A DNA stretch of 64,000 nucleotides, taken from the NCBI GenBank assembly GCA_002368155.1, contig AP018180.1, forward strand, positions 5,970,908-6,034,907. The letters are read 5' to 3'. Source of the stretch: Nostoc carneum NIES-2107. GTDB lineage: Bacteria; Cyanobacteriota; Cyanobacteriia; Cyanobacteriales; Nostocaceae. Shown piece by piece: positions 39,775 through 47,729 of the stretch. Each line of letters begins with the position of its first letter. Positions within the stretch are counted from its first letter, which is position 1. The notes beneath the pieces were generated by a model that saw only the letters and a program-made list of their open reading frames with translations, was not told the DNA's origin and ran no database searches. The position numbers and the translations under genes were made by a program.

Positions 39775-42700
39775 TTATAATAATTCTGCCTTTTCTTTAT
39801 CTTGCTGTTTAACTTTATCTTTCTGCTTTCTACCTTGTTTATTCAACCGCTTCCGCAACGATTCCATGTATATGTAGAAAACTGGAGTGATATAAAGCGT
39901 TAGTAGTTGCGAGAACAGTAAACCACCGACAACTGCTAAACCCAAAGGACGGCGAGATTCTGCGCCTGCACCTAAACCAAGTGCAATTGGTAGAGTACCC
40001 ATCAATGCTGCCATTGTGGTCATCATAATTGGACGGAAACGGACTACACAAGCTTCATAGATGGCATCAAAGGGGGTTTTACCTTGATTTTGCTGGGCAT
40101 CCATTGCAAAGTCAATCATCATAATGCCGTTTTTCTTAACGATACCAACTAGCATGATAATCCCTACAAAAGCGTAGATATTTAAATCAACGCCAAATAC
40201 CATTAAGGTGAGTAACGCACCAAATCCTGCTGAAGGTAAGCTAGAAAGAATTGTGATGGGGTGGATAAAATCTTCGTAGAGAATTCCCAACACAATGTAA
40301 ATTACTAAAATCGCAATTATTAGTAAAAATCCTAAGCTAGAAAGCGAAGATTGAAATACCTGTGCTGTACCTTGAAAGCTAGTACTAATAGTTGGCGGTA
40401 ATGTTTCACGAGCTAGTTGTTCAATCTTTCCGGTAACATTTCCTAAAGAAACTTCAGGTTTGAGGTTAAAGGAAATAGTCACAGCAGAAAGTTGTCCGTA
40501 ATGGTTAACAGTTAATGGCCCAACACCTTTAGTTAGAGTTGCTACAGCATTTAAAGGTACTTCTTGACCACTAGTAGAACGAACTGTTAATAAATCAAGG
40601 TCATTGGGACTTAGCTGATACTGGGGATCTACTCCCATAATTACTTGATATTGACCATCAGATGCATAGATAGTGGAAACTTGGCGAGTACCATAAGCAT
40701 TATTTAAAGTGCTTTCAATTTGATTAGCTGTTAAACCCAAAGTTGCTGCTTGTTCGCGGTTAACTTGGACATTAATTTGGGGATTTTTGATTTGCAAGTC
40801 GCTATTAACATCTTGCAATTCTGGCATTTGTCGCAACTTTGTTTCTAAAGCTGGGGCGTATTGATATAAATCTTGTAAATTTGGGCTAGAAAGTCCAAAT
40901 TGATATAGTGCTTTTGTTTGTTGTCCACCTAAGCGGATAGATGGAGGGTTTTGGACGAACGCTCTAATTCCGGGAATTCCTGTTAGTTTAGGGCGTAATT
41001 CATTCGCTATTTCATCAGCGCTTTCGTGGCGTTGGGAATGGGGTTTTAATTTTACGAAAATACGTCCAGCATTAGATGTGGAATTAGCTCCACCTGCACC
41101 TACACTAGAGTTAATTGCTTCTACATTAGGGTTGCGACGGACAATATTGGCTACGACTTGTTGATGTTTTACCATCTCATCAAAGGAAATATCTTGAGCC
41201 GCTTCTGTATTAACGCTCAACTGTCCAGTATCATCATTGGGAATAAAGCCTTTAGGAACAACAATAAATAAATATATGGTTGCAACTAAAATCGCGCCTG
41301 AAAGTATCATCGTTGTACGGTGATATTTCATTGATATCTTTAGTGTGGCTTCGTAAGCGCGCAGCATGGTATCAAATACCCATTCGGAAGCATTATAAAG
41401 GCGACGTTTCCAATTTTTAGCTTTCTGTTTTTTGGATTTATTTATTTGATGTCCATTCCCATCATTAGAGATGGCGTGACCATTTTCTCCATGATGATTT
41501 CCATTGTTGGATGTAAGATGACCATTGCCTGTATGATCAAATCCATCTTGGGATAATGCATGACCATTTTCTGCATGGTTAAATCCATCATTAGAGATGA
41601 CATAATCACTTTTTAAATCATGATTTCCATTGCTAGATATAACATGACCATTATTTAGATGATGTCCATTGTCTGAATCTTGATGCTCACCTTCATGTTT
41701 GAGAAAACGACTACAAAGCATTGGTGTGAGGGTGAGAGAAATAAATCCAGATACTAAAATTGAAACGCTAATAGTAACAGCAAACTCACTGAATAGCCTT
41801 CCCAAAATACCACCCATAAACATGATGGGGATGAATACAGCTACCAGCGAAATGGTCATTGATAAAATGGTAAATCCAATTTCTCTGGAACCATTGAGGG
41901 CAGCTTGCAAACGATTTTCGCCCATTTCCATGTGACGCACAATGTTTTCTAACATTACGACTGCGTCGTCTACGACGAATCCCACGGCTAAGGTAAGCGC
42001 CATTAAGGACAGGTTATCTAGAGAGTAACCTAGTAATAGCATTACCCCAAATGTTGCTACTAGTGATAAAGGTACTGCCAAGCTGGGAATGATGGTAGCT
42101 GAAATGTTACGTAAAAAGAGAAAAATAACCAAAACTACCAAGCAAATTGTCAGAAACAAGGTAAATTTGACATCATTTACTGACTCGCGAATTGATTGGG
42201 AGCGATCATATAAAATAGTCATATCTACCGCCGCCGGAATTTGCTCACGGAAGCTCGGTAAAATCTTTTTAATTCCATCTACAACCGCTACAGTATTGCT
42301 TCCTGGTTGTCTTTGAATTGCTAAGACAATCGCCCTTGTACCGTTAAACCAACTAGCTACTTTATCATTTTCTACGCTATCAAATACTTTACCCAATTCT
42401 CCTAATTGAACAGGCGCACCGTTACGATAAGAAATCACTAAAGAACGGTAAGCTTCAGCATTGTTTAATTGCCCATTGGATTCAATAGTGAAGTTTTGGT
42501 TTTTGCCGTACAGGTTACCAGTTGGTAAATTAGAATTTCCTTGAGAAACAGCAGTTGCGACTTCATCAATTCCTAGACCTTTTGCACTTAAAGATTGTGG
42601 ATCTAGGTAAATTCGCACGGCGTACTTTTGCGAACCATAAACCTGTACCTGCGCCACACCATCAACCATCGAAAGACGCTGCGCGAGGATTGTTTCCCCA

Positions 42701-43170
42701 TATTTATCGACCTCCGATAAGGGCAATGCTGATGAGCTTAAAGCTACATATAAAATAGGCGAATCTGCTGGATTGACTTTGCGGTATGACGGCGGATTCG
42801 GCATACTACTTGGTAACTGACGCGCTGCTTTGGCGATCGCAGATTGCACATCTTGAGCCGCACTATCTATATCCCGACTCAAGTTGAATTGCAGCGTAAT
42901 TTGTGCCGAACCCAGAGAACTTGTAGAGTTCATCGAATCCAAACCAGCAATACTGGAAAATTGCTGTTCTAATGGCGTTGCAACTGACGAAGCCACCGTC
43001 TCAGGACTGGCTCCTGGCAAGCTAGCCGATACCTGAATTGTGGGAAAATCCACAGTTGGCAAGTCACTCACTGGCAGCAATTGATAACTCATCAACCCAA
43101 ACAGCATGATGGCTAGCATCACCAGTGTGGTCATTATCGGTCGGCGGATGAATAACGCAGAGATGTTCAT
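39775..43170 (-). CDS. RND-family efflux pump inner-membrane subunit (AcrB/MdtB-like)
   Basis: A 1131-aa HAE1-type transporter with twelve expected membrane helices. N-terminal MNISALFIRRPIMTTLVMLAIMLFG; proton-relay region ALTLAVGFVVDDAVVMLENIVRHME with the paired Asp residues; C-terminal VGIVKKNGIMMIDFA and RFRPIMMTTMAALMGTLPIALG. It is about 90 residues longer than usual: residues ~488-580, in the cytoplasmic loop after helix 6, hold Asn/Gly/His-rich repeats (ISNDG.NH.ENGHA). It works with the adaptor encoded upstream, 257 bp away and in the same direction. The substrate is unknown. Confidence 0.93.
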   Translation of the reverse strand: MNISALFIRRPIMTTLVMLAIMLFGLMSYQLLPVSDLPTVDFPTIQVSASLPGASPETVASSVATPLEQQFSSIAGLDSMNSTSSLGSAQITLQFNLSRDIDSAAQDVQSAIAKAARQLPSSMPNPPSYRKVNPADSPILYVALSSSALPLSEVDKYGETILAQRLSMVDGVAQVQVYGSQKYAVRIYLDPQSLSAKGLGIDEVATAVSQGNSNLPTGNLYGKNQNFTIESNGQLNNAEAYRSLVISYRNGAPVQLGELGKVFDSVENDKVASWFNGTRAIVLAIQRQPGSNTVAVVDGIKKILPSFREQIPAAVDMTILYDRSQSIRESVNDVKFTLFLTICLVVLVIFLFLRNISATIIPSLAVPLSLVATFGVMLLLGYSLDNLSLMALTLAVGFVVDDAVVMLENIVRHMEMGENRLQAALNGSREIGFTILSMTISLVAVFIPIMFMGGILGRLFSEFAVTISVSILVSGFISLTLTPMLCSRFLKHEGEHQDSDNGHHLNNGHVISSNGNHDLKSDYVISNDGFNHAENGHALSQDGFDHTGNGHLTSNNGNHHGENGHAISNDGNGHQINKSKKQKAKNWKRRLYNASEWVFDTMLRAYEATLKISMKYHRTTMILSGAILVATIYLFIVVPKGFIPNDDTGQLSVNTEAAQDISFDEMVKHQQVVANIVRRNPNVEAINSSVGAGGANSTSNAGRIFVKLKPHSQRHESADEIANELRPKLTGIPGIRAFVQNPPSIRLGGQQTKALYQFGLSSPNLQDLYQYAPALETKLRQMPELQDVNSDLQIKNPQINVQVNREQAATLGLTANQIESTLNNAYGTRQVSTIYASDGQYQVIMGVDPQYQLSPNDLDLLTVRSTSGQEVPLNAVATLTKGVGPLTVNHYGQLSAVTISFNLKPEVSLGNVTGKIEQLARETLPPTISTSFQGTAQVFQSSLSSLGFLLIIAILVIYIVLGILYEDFIHPITILSSLPSAGFGALLTLMVFGVDLNIYAFVGIIMLVGIVKKNGIMMIDFAMDAQQNQGKTPFDAIYEACVVRFRPIMMTTMAALMGTLPIALGLGAGAESRRPLGLAVVGGLLFSQLLTLYITPVFYIYMESLRKRLNKQGRKQKDKVKQQDKEKAELL

Positions 43171-43171
43171 G

Positions 43172-43275
43172 GGGTGGGGATTGGGGACTGGGGATTGGGG
43201 ATTGGGGACTGGGGATTGGGGAACTCGGGGCCCCCTCTGGGGATAAGGGGTAATGGGGATTGGGGATTGGGATGA
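43172..43275. repeat. Heptameric repeats (GGGGATT/GGGGACT) within the RND operon spacer
   Basis: CCCCAAT/CCCCAGT heptamers on the minus strand sit between adaptor and pump genes, interrupted by a short GGGGCCCCCTCTGGGG hairpin. They lie directly upstream of the pump's start codon, leaving little room for a ribosome-binding site. Confidence 0.85.
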
Positions 43276-43342
43276 GGGAGCAGGTGAGGAATAACGATGA
43301 CAAGTGCCTTATGCCTCATGCTCTATGGGCTTTGGCTCTTGT

Positions 43343-43366
43343 ACAGACGCGATTCATCGCGTCTCT
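43343..43366. repeat. Dispersed palindrome, copy 5
   Basis: ACAGACGCGATT and CATCGCGTCTCT arms, between the adaptor and the pump gene. It belongs to the same family as the copies at 528, 12786, 14064 and 18123. Confidence 0.75.
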
Positions 43367-43427
43367 TTGTCTCTTTAAGCCTTGACTGTTGACTATAAAA
43401 GTATAAATATTTACAAAAAAACTATAA

Positions 43428-44789
43428 TTAGGGGCTTTGATTTCCTTGGTTAACGTTTCCTGTTCTTTGTCCAGTGCCTACTGCTTGCTTAATTTGGACT
43501 TTGGCTTTGGGTCTAAGGTTAAATTGTCCGTCTGTGACGACTTGCTCACCTTCTTTTAACCCTTCTTGAATGACTGACTCATTGCCAACTGCATTACCCA
43601 CAACAACGGGACGCATATCTACAGTTTGCTCGGCAGGATTCAATACATAGACAAACTGCCCTTTTTGTCCTGTCTGGATGGCTGTGGTTGGTACAATTAT
43701 GGCGTTGGGTTCTTGGGTGAGTCTGACAACGACGTTGACAAATTGACCTGGCGATAAGCGTCCATCGCTGTTAGTAAAGCTGCTTTTGAGCTGAATCGTT
43801 CCTGTGGTGGGGTCTACACCACTGTCTATGAAGGAAAGTTCGCCATGTTCGGGACGCTGTTCATCCTTGGGGATGTAAGCATCAACTTGTATTTTTCCCT
43901 GTGCCCGATATTTGTTGAGTTCTGGCAGTAAGCGTTGCGGTAGGGAAGTAGTAACGTAAATTGGGCTAATTTGGCTGATTGTCACTAACGGATTGGTATC
44001 GTTATCTTTGACCAAGTTGCCTTGATTGACTTTCAAGCTACCTGTACGTCCGGTAATTGGGGAATAAATTGAACTATAGGAAAGGGTGATTTTAGCGCTA
44101 TCAATTGCTGCGTCTGCGGCTGTTACTGTGGCTTTAGCGTTATTTAAATCTGCTTTTGCTGCTTCTACTGCGGCCACGGCATTGCTAATACCTTCGTTAT
44201 CTGCGATTACTGTGGCTTTTTGGGCATCTGATGCAGTGCGAAATTGGTCTGCTTGCTCTTTGCTAATCGCACCTTGGTTTAATAGCGTACTATATCGTTG
44301 TGCTTGAACTTGGGCGTTTTTAGCTTGGGTTTGGTCTTTGAGGAGATTTGCTTTAGCTTGATTGACTTGGGCTACAGCCTTTGAGAGGTTAGCTTGCGCT
44401 TGTTTTACCTGGGCGATCGCTTTTTCTTTATTGGCTTGCGCTTGCATTAACGCCGCTTCTTGCGGTCGAGAATCTATTTTGAATAATAGTTGCCCTTTTT
44501 TAACATTCTGCCCTTCTTGGAAATAAACACCTGTGAGTGGCCCGGCAACTTGTGACTTTACCCCTACTGTCGAATACGCCACGACGGTTCCGGTTTGTCG
44601 TAACTCAACAGGTATGGTTTTACGTGTTACTGTCGCTACTACAACAGCTACAGCGCGCTGCTGATTTTTGCCTTGTTGCTTATTAGACTGTGCCTCGGTA
44701 GCCGTACAACCACATACAGCAATTAAGCTCAATAGCAAGATGTTTCTACCGATCTGTTTTGGTATTAATGGTAAAAGTCCTGGCAACAT
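43428..44789 (-). CDS. RND efflux periplasmic adaptor (membrane fusion) lipoprotein
   Basis: From the ATG at 44789 the product is 453 aa: a signal peptide (NILLLSLIAVCGC, with a lipobox-like VCGC), a beta-barrel and lipoyl half (VVAYSTVGVKSQVAGPLTGVYFQEGQNVKKGQLLF), a long helical hairpin (about 110-215), the second lipoyl half (SSIYSPITGRTGSLKVNQGNLV) and a membrane-proximal domain. It bridges the pump and an outer-membrane channel; none is encoded here. The frame is open upstream, with other possible starts at 44846, 44864 and a TTG at 44882. A palindromic candidate operator lies upstream at 44944. Confidence 0.88.
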   Translation of the reverse strand: MLPGLLPLIPKQIGRNILLLSLIAVCGCTATEAQSNKQQGKNQQRAVAVVVATVTRKTIPVELRQTGTVVAYSTVGVKSQVAGPLTGVYFQEGQNVKKGQLLFKIDSRPQEAALMQAQANKEKAIAQVKQAQANLSKAVAQVNQAKANLLKDQTQAKNAQVQAQRYSTLLNQGAISKEQADQFRTASDAQKATVIADNEGISNAVAAVEAAKADLNNAKATVTAADAAIDSAKITLSYSSIYSPITGRTGSLKVNQGNLVKDNDTNPLVTISQISPIYVTTSLPQRLLPELNKYRAQGKIQVDAYIPKDEQRPEHGELSFIDSGVDPTTGTIQLKSSFTNSDGRLSPGQFVNVVVRLTQEPNAIIVPTTAIQTGQKGQFVYVLNPAEQTVDMRPVVVGNAVGNESVIQEGLKEGEQVVTDGQFNLRPKAKVQIKQAVGTGQRTGNVNQGNQSP

Positions 44790-44921
44790 ATATTTTTGCG
44801 TATTTAAAGAAAGTCTAGTCTTGAAATTACGAGATAAATATCTCATCCTGACTAGCAGCAGCATTAATTCCGAGCCTCTCAATAAAGGTTTAACAGATAT
44901 TTGAAAAATACAAACACAATA

Positions 44922-44956
44922 TTAGCTAAAATTAATTAGCTTTGCTAACTGTTAGC
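44922..44956. promoter_or_regulatory. Candidate MarR operator between divergent adaptor and regulator genes
   Basis: GCTAACTGTTAGC (44944-44956) is a perfect 6-1-6 inverted repeat. Next to it are TTAGCTAA (44922-44929) and AATTAGC, so four TTAGC half-sites occur within 35 bp. The position in the divergent spacer and the symmetry suit a winged-helix MarR dimer. No binding data are implied. Confidence 0.5.
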
Positions 44957-45115
44957 GTAACATCTATCTTGAGAAATATTTTTGGATTTGATGTTTGTCA
45001 TTTGTAAGAGGTAGCAGGAAATTCTCATAATTAATAAGGAGTCTGCTAATCTTCTTTAATCTCTGGCGTTCTCATCCATTTGTCTCCCTACTTCCTGCCC
45101 ATTACTGCGTGAAAT

Positions 45116-45592
45116 ATGAATACCAAAAAACTAGCTACAGAAATCACACCAGAGCAATGCGCTGCCAAAATGATGGAAACTATTCCCACAATCATCAAGT
45201 TCTTTCGCGCAGAAATGAGACGGAATGCTTCATTCTTGCCGGAATCGCTTTCTATTCCGCAGTTTCGGACGCTTGCTTTCCTCGATCGCAATCCTGGTGC
45301 TTCTCTTTCGCAAGTTGCAGAAAATTTAGGGGTAACTAGGGCTACAGCCTCAAATTTGACAGACCGTCTAGTACAGAAGAATTTGGTTAGTAGAGTAGAG
45401 AATCCTCAAGAACGTCGTCATGTTCTCCTGAATTTGACTGATACAGGCAAGTATCATCTGCAACAGGTTAGGGCGTTGACAAGTGCAAGAATTGCTTCTG
45501 TATTGGCTAATCTACCAGAAGAGCAAATCCAGAGTGTAGCGGCAGGATTAACAGCGCTGAGTAGTATTTTTGAAGATTTAATTACTGAATAA
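45116..45592 (+). CDS. MarR-family transcriptional regulator
   Basis: A 158-aa winged-helix regulator: recognition helix region GASLSQVAENLGVTRATASNLTDRLVQKNLVSRVENPQERR, wing DRRH-like LVSRVENPQERRHVLLNLT, and C-terminal dimer helices. It is divergent from the RND pump operon and most likely represses it until a substrate binds. The gene's own promoter shares the same spacer, so autoregulation is likely. The start is ATG. Confidence 0.92.
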   Translation: MNTKKLATEITPEQCAAKMMETIPTIIKFFRAEMRRNASFLPESLSIPQFRTLAFLDRNPGASLSQVAENLGVTRATASNLTDRLVQKNLVSRVENPQERRHVLLNLTDTGKYHLQQVRALTSARIASVLANLPEEQIQSVAAGLTALSSIFEDLITE

Positions 45593-45819
45593 AGCTAATT
45601 CAATAAGTAGAGCGATGCAATTACAGATAGTTGGTTATTGGTGATTGGTCATTGGTCATGGGTAAGGGTTTCAAGTCTAATTAGGTTTTGTAACATATAG
45701 GAATCCGATTTTATTTCTGAAAAAATTTCAGTAACGCACGAAAAGCTTTGGGGCTGATGCCGTACTCTCGCTGCTAACGCATCCTACGTAAACTTGTGAA
45801 AAAAATTTGTAGTATGCCA
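45593..45819. other. Spacer with a solo IS630-like end
   Basis: The sequence near 45699 (TATAGGAATCCGATTTTATT) resembles the terminal repeat of the IS630 element at 37984 (TATAGCAATCCGATTTGATT). I do not see a matching right end, so it could be the remnant of a decayed copy. Short GGTTATTGGTGATTGGTCATT repeats lie before it. Confidence 0.4.
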
Positions 45820-45854
45820 TTGACACAATGTAGGTTTTGTATTACAAATGTAAT
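45820..45854 (+). promoter_or_regulatory. Promoter-like sequence upstream of the tmRNA-like RNA
   Basis: A perfect TTGACA (45820-45825), 17 bases, then TACAAA (45843-45848). An inverted repeat ATTACAaaTGTAAT (45841-45854) overlaps the -10 region and could be an operator. Transcription would start about 95 bases before the RNA candidate. Confidence 0.35.
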
Positions 45855-45948
45855 ATAGATACTAAAAAATCTTTCCAGTTTGAAATCGATACAGATATCA
45901 CTTTTGGGAGTGTATCTGAGCAATTTCTCTCGGCACTATCAAATTATT

Positions 45949-46029
45949 GGGGCCGCGATTGGTGTTCGACTGCTCTGAAACCAACAAACGGACAGCTGCA
46001 GGCTTTGGGTTCGATTCCCAACGGTTCCA
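45949..46029 (+). ncRNA. tRNA-like RNA candidate resembling a tmRNA tRNA-like domain without the mRNA part
   Basis: A 7-bp acceptor stem, GGGGCCG (45949-45955) with CGGTTCC (46022-46028), with G3:U70 and discriminator A73, the alanine identity elements. The T arm is perfect (TTGGG, loop TTCGATT, CCCAA). The D-arm region has no stem but contains TTCGAC (45965-45970), a hallmark of tmRNA. The anticodon-side stem CTG(c)TCTG/CGGACAG has an 11-base loop whose ACCAA can pair with TTGGT in the D region. CCA is not encoded (ACTT). It could be a deleted tmRNA, a tmRNA decoy or a pseudogene. The expected normal tmRNA would lie elsewhere in the genome. Confidence 0.45.
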
Positions 46030-46174
46030 CTTGGATTAATTCGTAATACCCTGCGGGAAGCCGCTACGCGTCTACGTAATTTGTAATTCGTAATTGAAAG
46101 ACAAGCGATCGCAATGTTTTGTATGTTATGGGAAGGTGGCATCTAATTCTCGATGCGATCATAAATTGTCAGTC

Positions 46175-46426
46175 GATGCAATCGTAATGTGACCGGATGC
46201 ATTGGCATTGTCAGGCGATGCAATCGTAATGTGACCGGATGCATTGGCATTGTCAGGCGATGCAATCGTAATGTGACCGGATGCATTGGCATTGTCAGGC
46301 GATACAATCGACATTCGACTTGCTGCATTGGCATTGTCAGGCAATACAATCGTAATGCGACCCGATGCATTGGCATTGTCAAGCGATACAATCGACATTT
46401 GACCGGATGCGATCGCAATCTTATTC
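46175..46426. repeat. 42-bp tandem repeat, six copies
   Basis: Unit GATGCAATCGTAATGTGACC followed by GGATGCATTGGCATTGTCAG and GC, starting at 46175, 46217, 46259, 46301, 46343 and 46385. The first three are nearly identical; the last three diverge. 42 is divisible by 3, so both strands read as 14-residue repeats: ASGHITIASPDNAN on minus (frame 46159-46494) and TGCIGIVRRCNRNV on plus. No start, ribosome-binding site or partner persuades me that either is expressed. Confidence 0.9.
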
Positions 46427-46553
46427 TCACAAGTAAAATACGTTTTAAGTTTGAAAACACTTCCTAGTCCCGATTTTGAAGGCAATCCAATCACGGGATG
46501 TTTATCTAGATTTAGAATATGATTTTTTTAGAGCTAGAAACTAAAAACTGAAA

Positions 46554-46937
46554 ATGACAGCATATGCCCTAAATCTACCTGACCAGTTGAAACAAGAAAT
46601 TGAGCAATTAGCTCAGATTCAGGGGATTTCGCTTGACCAATTTATTCTGTTGGCTGTAACAGAAAAAGTAAGTACTCTGAAAGCATCGTTTCCACAGATT
46701 GCTTATCGTCAGGGATCAAATGGGCAACTTGTACCAATCATCAAAGGGACGGGAATTCGAGTGCAGACTGTGGCGATCGCTTCCCAAAAATGGGGTATGA
46801 GTTTAAGTCAGATAAAGAATGAGTACGATCTGACTGAAATACAGGTCAGAGAAGCTTTGAGTTTTTATGCAGTCAATAAAGAGCAGATTGACACAGCGAT
46901 CGCTTCTGAAGAATCCTTAGAGATTGCGAATGGTTAA
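46554..46937 (+). CDS. DUF433-domain protein (antitoxin-like)
   Basis: A 127-aa protein. The N-terminus (YALNLPDQLKQEIEQLAQIQGISLDQFILLAV) resembles a ribbon-helix-helix/CopG DNA-binding region. The C-terminal half is a DUF433 domain (GTGIRVQTVAIASQKWGMSLSQIKNEYDLTEIQVREALSFY). DUF433 is a small winged-helix domain found in antitoxins, usually next to a DUF5615 nuclease; no such partner is adjacent. It precedes the VapBC-like pair by 96 bp. Confidence 0.8.
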   Translation: MTAYALNLPDQLKQEIEQLAQIQGISLDQFILLAVTEKVSTLKASFPQIAYRQGSNGQLVPIIKGTGIRVQTVAIASQKWGMSLSQIKNEYDLTEIQVREALSFYAVNKEQIDTAIASEESLEIANG

Positions 46938-47033
46938 GCTTAAGCTTCATCTAGAGACAGAAGATGTAAATAAAATATACAGCAGATAAAGCCGATTGCT
47001 CATTTATTTAGATTCTGAACTAGCAGAGTAACA

Positions 47034-47255
47034 ATGAAAGCACATCGAATTGAAGCAACCTTAACCGAAGACGGAACTTTGCTCATCAAAGACTTACCAT
47101 TTCAGGCTGGGGAAACTGTTGAAATTATCATTTTAGAAAGCCACACTCATAGCCAAAAAGCGAATCCTTATCCTTTGCGTGGTAAAGAACCTTACCGTTA
47201 TGACGAGCCTTTTGAACCTGCTGTGCCTTTGGAAGATTGGGAAGTCTTGCAATGA
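47034..47255 (+). CDS. VapB-type antitoxin-like small protein
   Basis: A 73-aa protein. The N-terminal strand pattern (HRIEATLTEDGTLLIKDLPFQAGETVEIIIL) is AbrB/SpoVT-like or DUF2281-like, followed by an acidic/Pro tail (PYRYDEPFEPAVPLEDWEV) that would bind the toxin. The stop overlaps the toxin start (ATGA at 47252-47255), so translation is coupled. It is the expected first gene of a VapBC pair and likely autoregulates. Confidence 0.8.
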   Translation: MKAHRIEATLTEDGTLLIKDLPFQAGETVEIIILESHTHSQKANPYPLRGKEPYRYDEPFEPAVPLEDWEVLQ

Positions 47256-47641
47256 TCGTATTAGATACTCATATATGGGTTTGGTGGGTTCAAGGTGATA
47301 CAAGACTGACTAAACAATATCAAAACTGGCTGCAACAATATGAATCCCAAGGTTTAGGAATCAGCATCATGTCTTGTTGGGAAGTTGCCAAATTGGTAGA
47401 GATTGGCAAATTAACTGTACCGTCTCCAATTGAGGAGTGGTTAACTACAGCTTTAGCTTACCCAGGAGTACAGCTACTCGAACTAACAATTCCCATTATC
47501 GTTGAATCAACCAAACTCCCAGGTTTTCACAAAGATCCATTTGACCAAGTTATTGTAGCTACTGCCAGAATTTACGGCTGTCCCTTACTAACTGCTGATG
47601 CAAAAATCCTGGCATATTCTGGCGTACAAACTCTTAAATAA
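47252..47641 (+). CDS. vapC: PIN-domain toxin (VapC family)
   Basis: A 129-aa PIN ribonuclease. The acidic metal ligands are visible in MIVLDTHIW (D5), SCWEVAKL (Glu), KDPFDQVIVATA (Asp) and LTADAKI (Asp). It would cleave RNA or tRNA when free of the antitoxin encoded just upstream. The ATG at 47252 overlaps the antitoxin stop; the frame opens 15 bp earlier at an alternative start, but this start matches the family. Confidence 0.9.
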   Translation: MIVLDTHIWVWWVQGDTRLTKQYQNWLQQYESQGLGISIMSCWEVAKLVEIGKLTVPSPIEEWLTTALAYPGVQLLELTIPIIVESTKLPGFHKDPFDQVIVATARIYGCPLLTADAKILAYSGVQTLK

Positions 47642-47729
47642 ATATCAACAACGTTTCTCATCCCATCATATACGCCAAACCCGACTACAATATATACGCA
47701 ACTCGCGCTTCCTTAAGGAGTATCCAGCA

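Noticed and set aside
45837-46046. 69-aa frame covering the tmRNA-like candidate
   Set aside because: No ribosome-binding site and no family features; the RNA fold explains the conserved-looking sequence better.
46175-46426. Possible CRISPR array
   Set aside because: Units are contiguous 42-bp direct repeats with no unique spacers between them, and no cas gene is nearby.
46159-46494. Minus-strand 111-aa repeat protein (ANASGHITIASPDN)
   Set aside because: It resembles adhesin-like repeats, but has no signal peptide, no clear ribosome-binding site, and the repeat DNA is equally open on the other strand.
47598-47729. N-terminal extension of the 221-aa membrane protein overlapping vapC
   Set aside because: An AAGGAG and GTG at 47715-47732 give a better start, and the extension would overlap the toxin gene.
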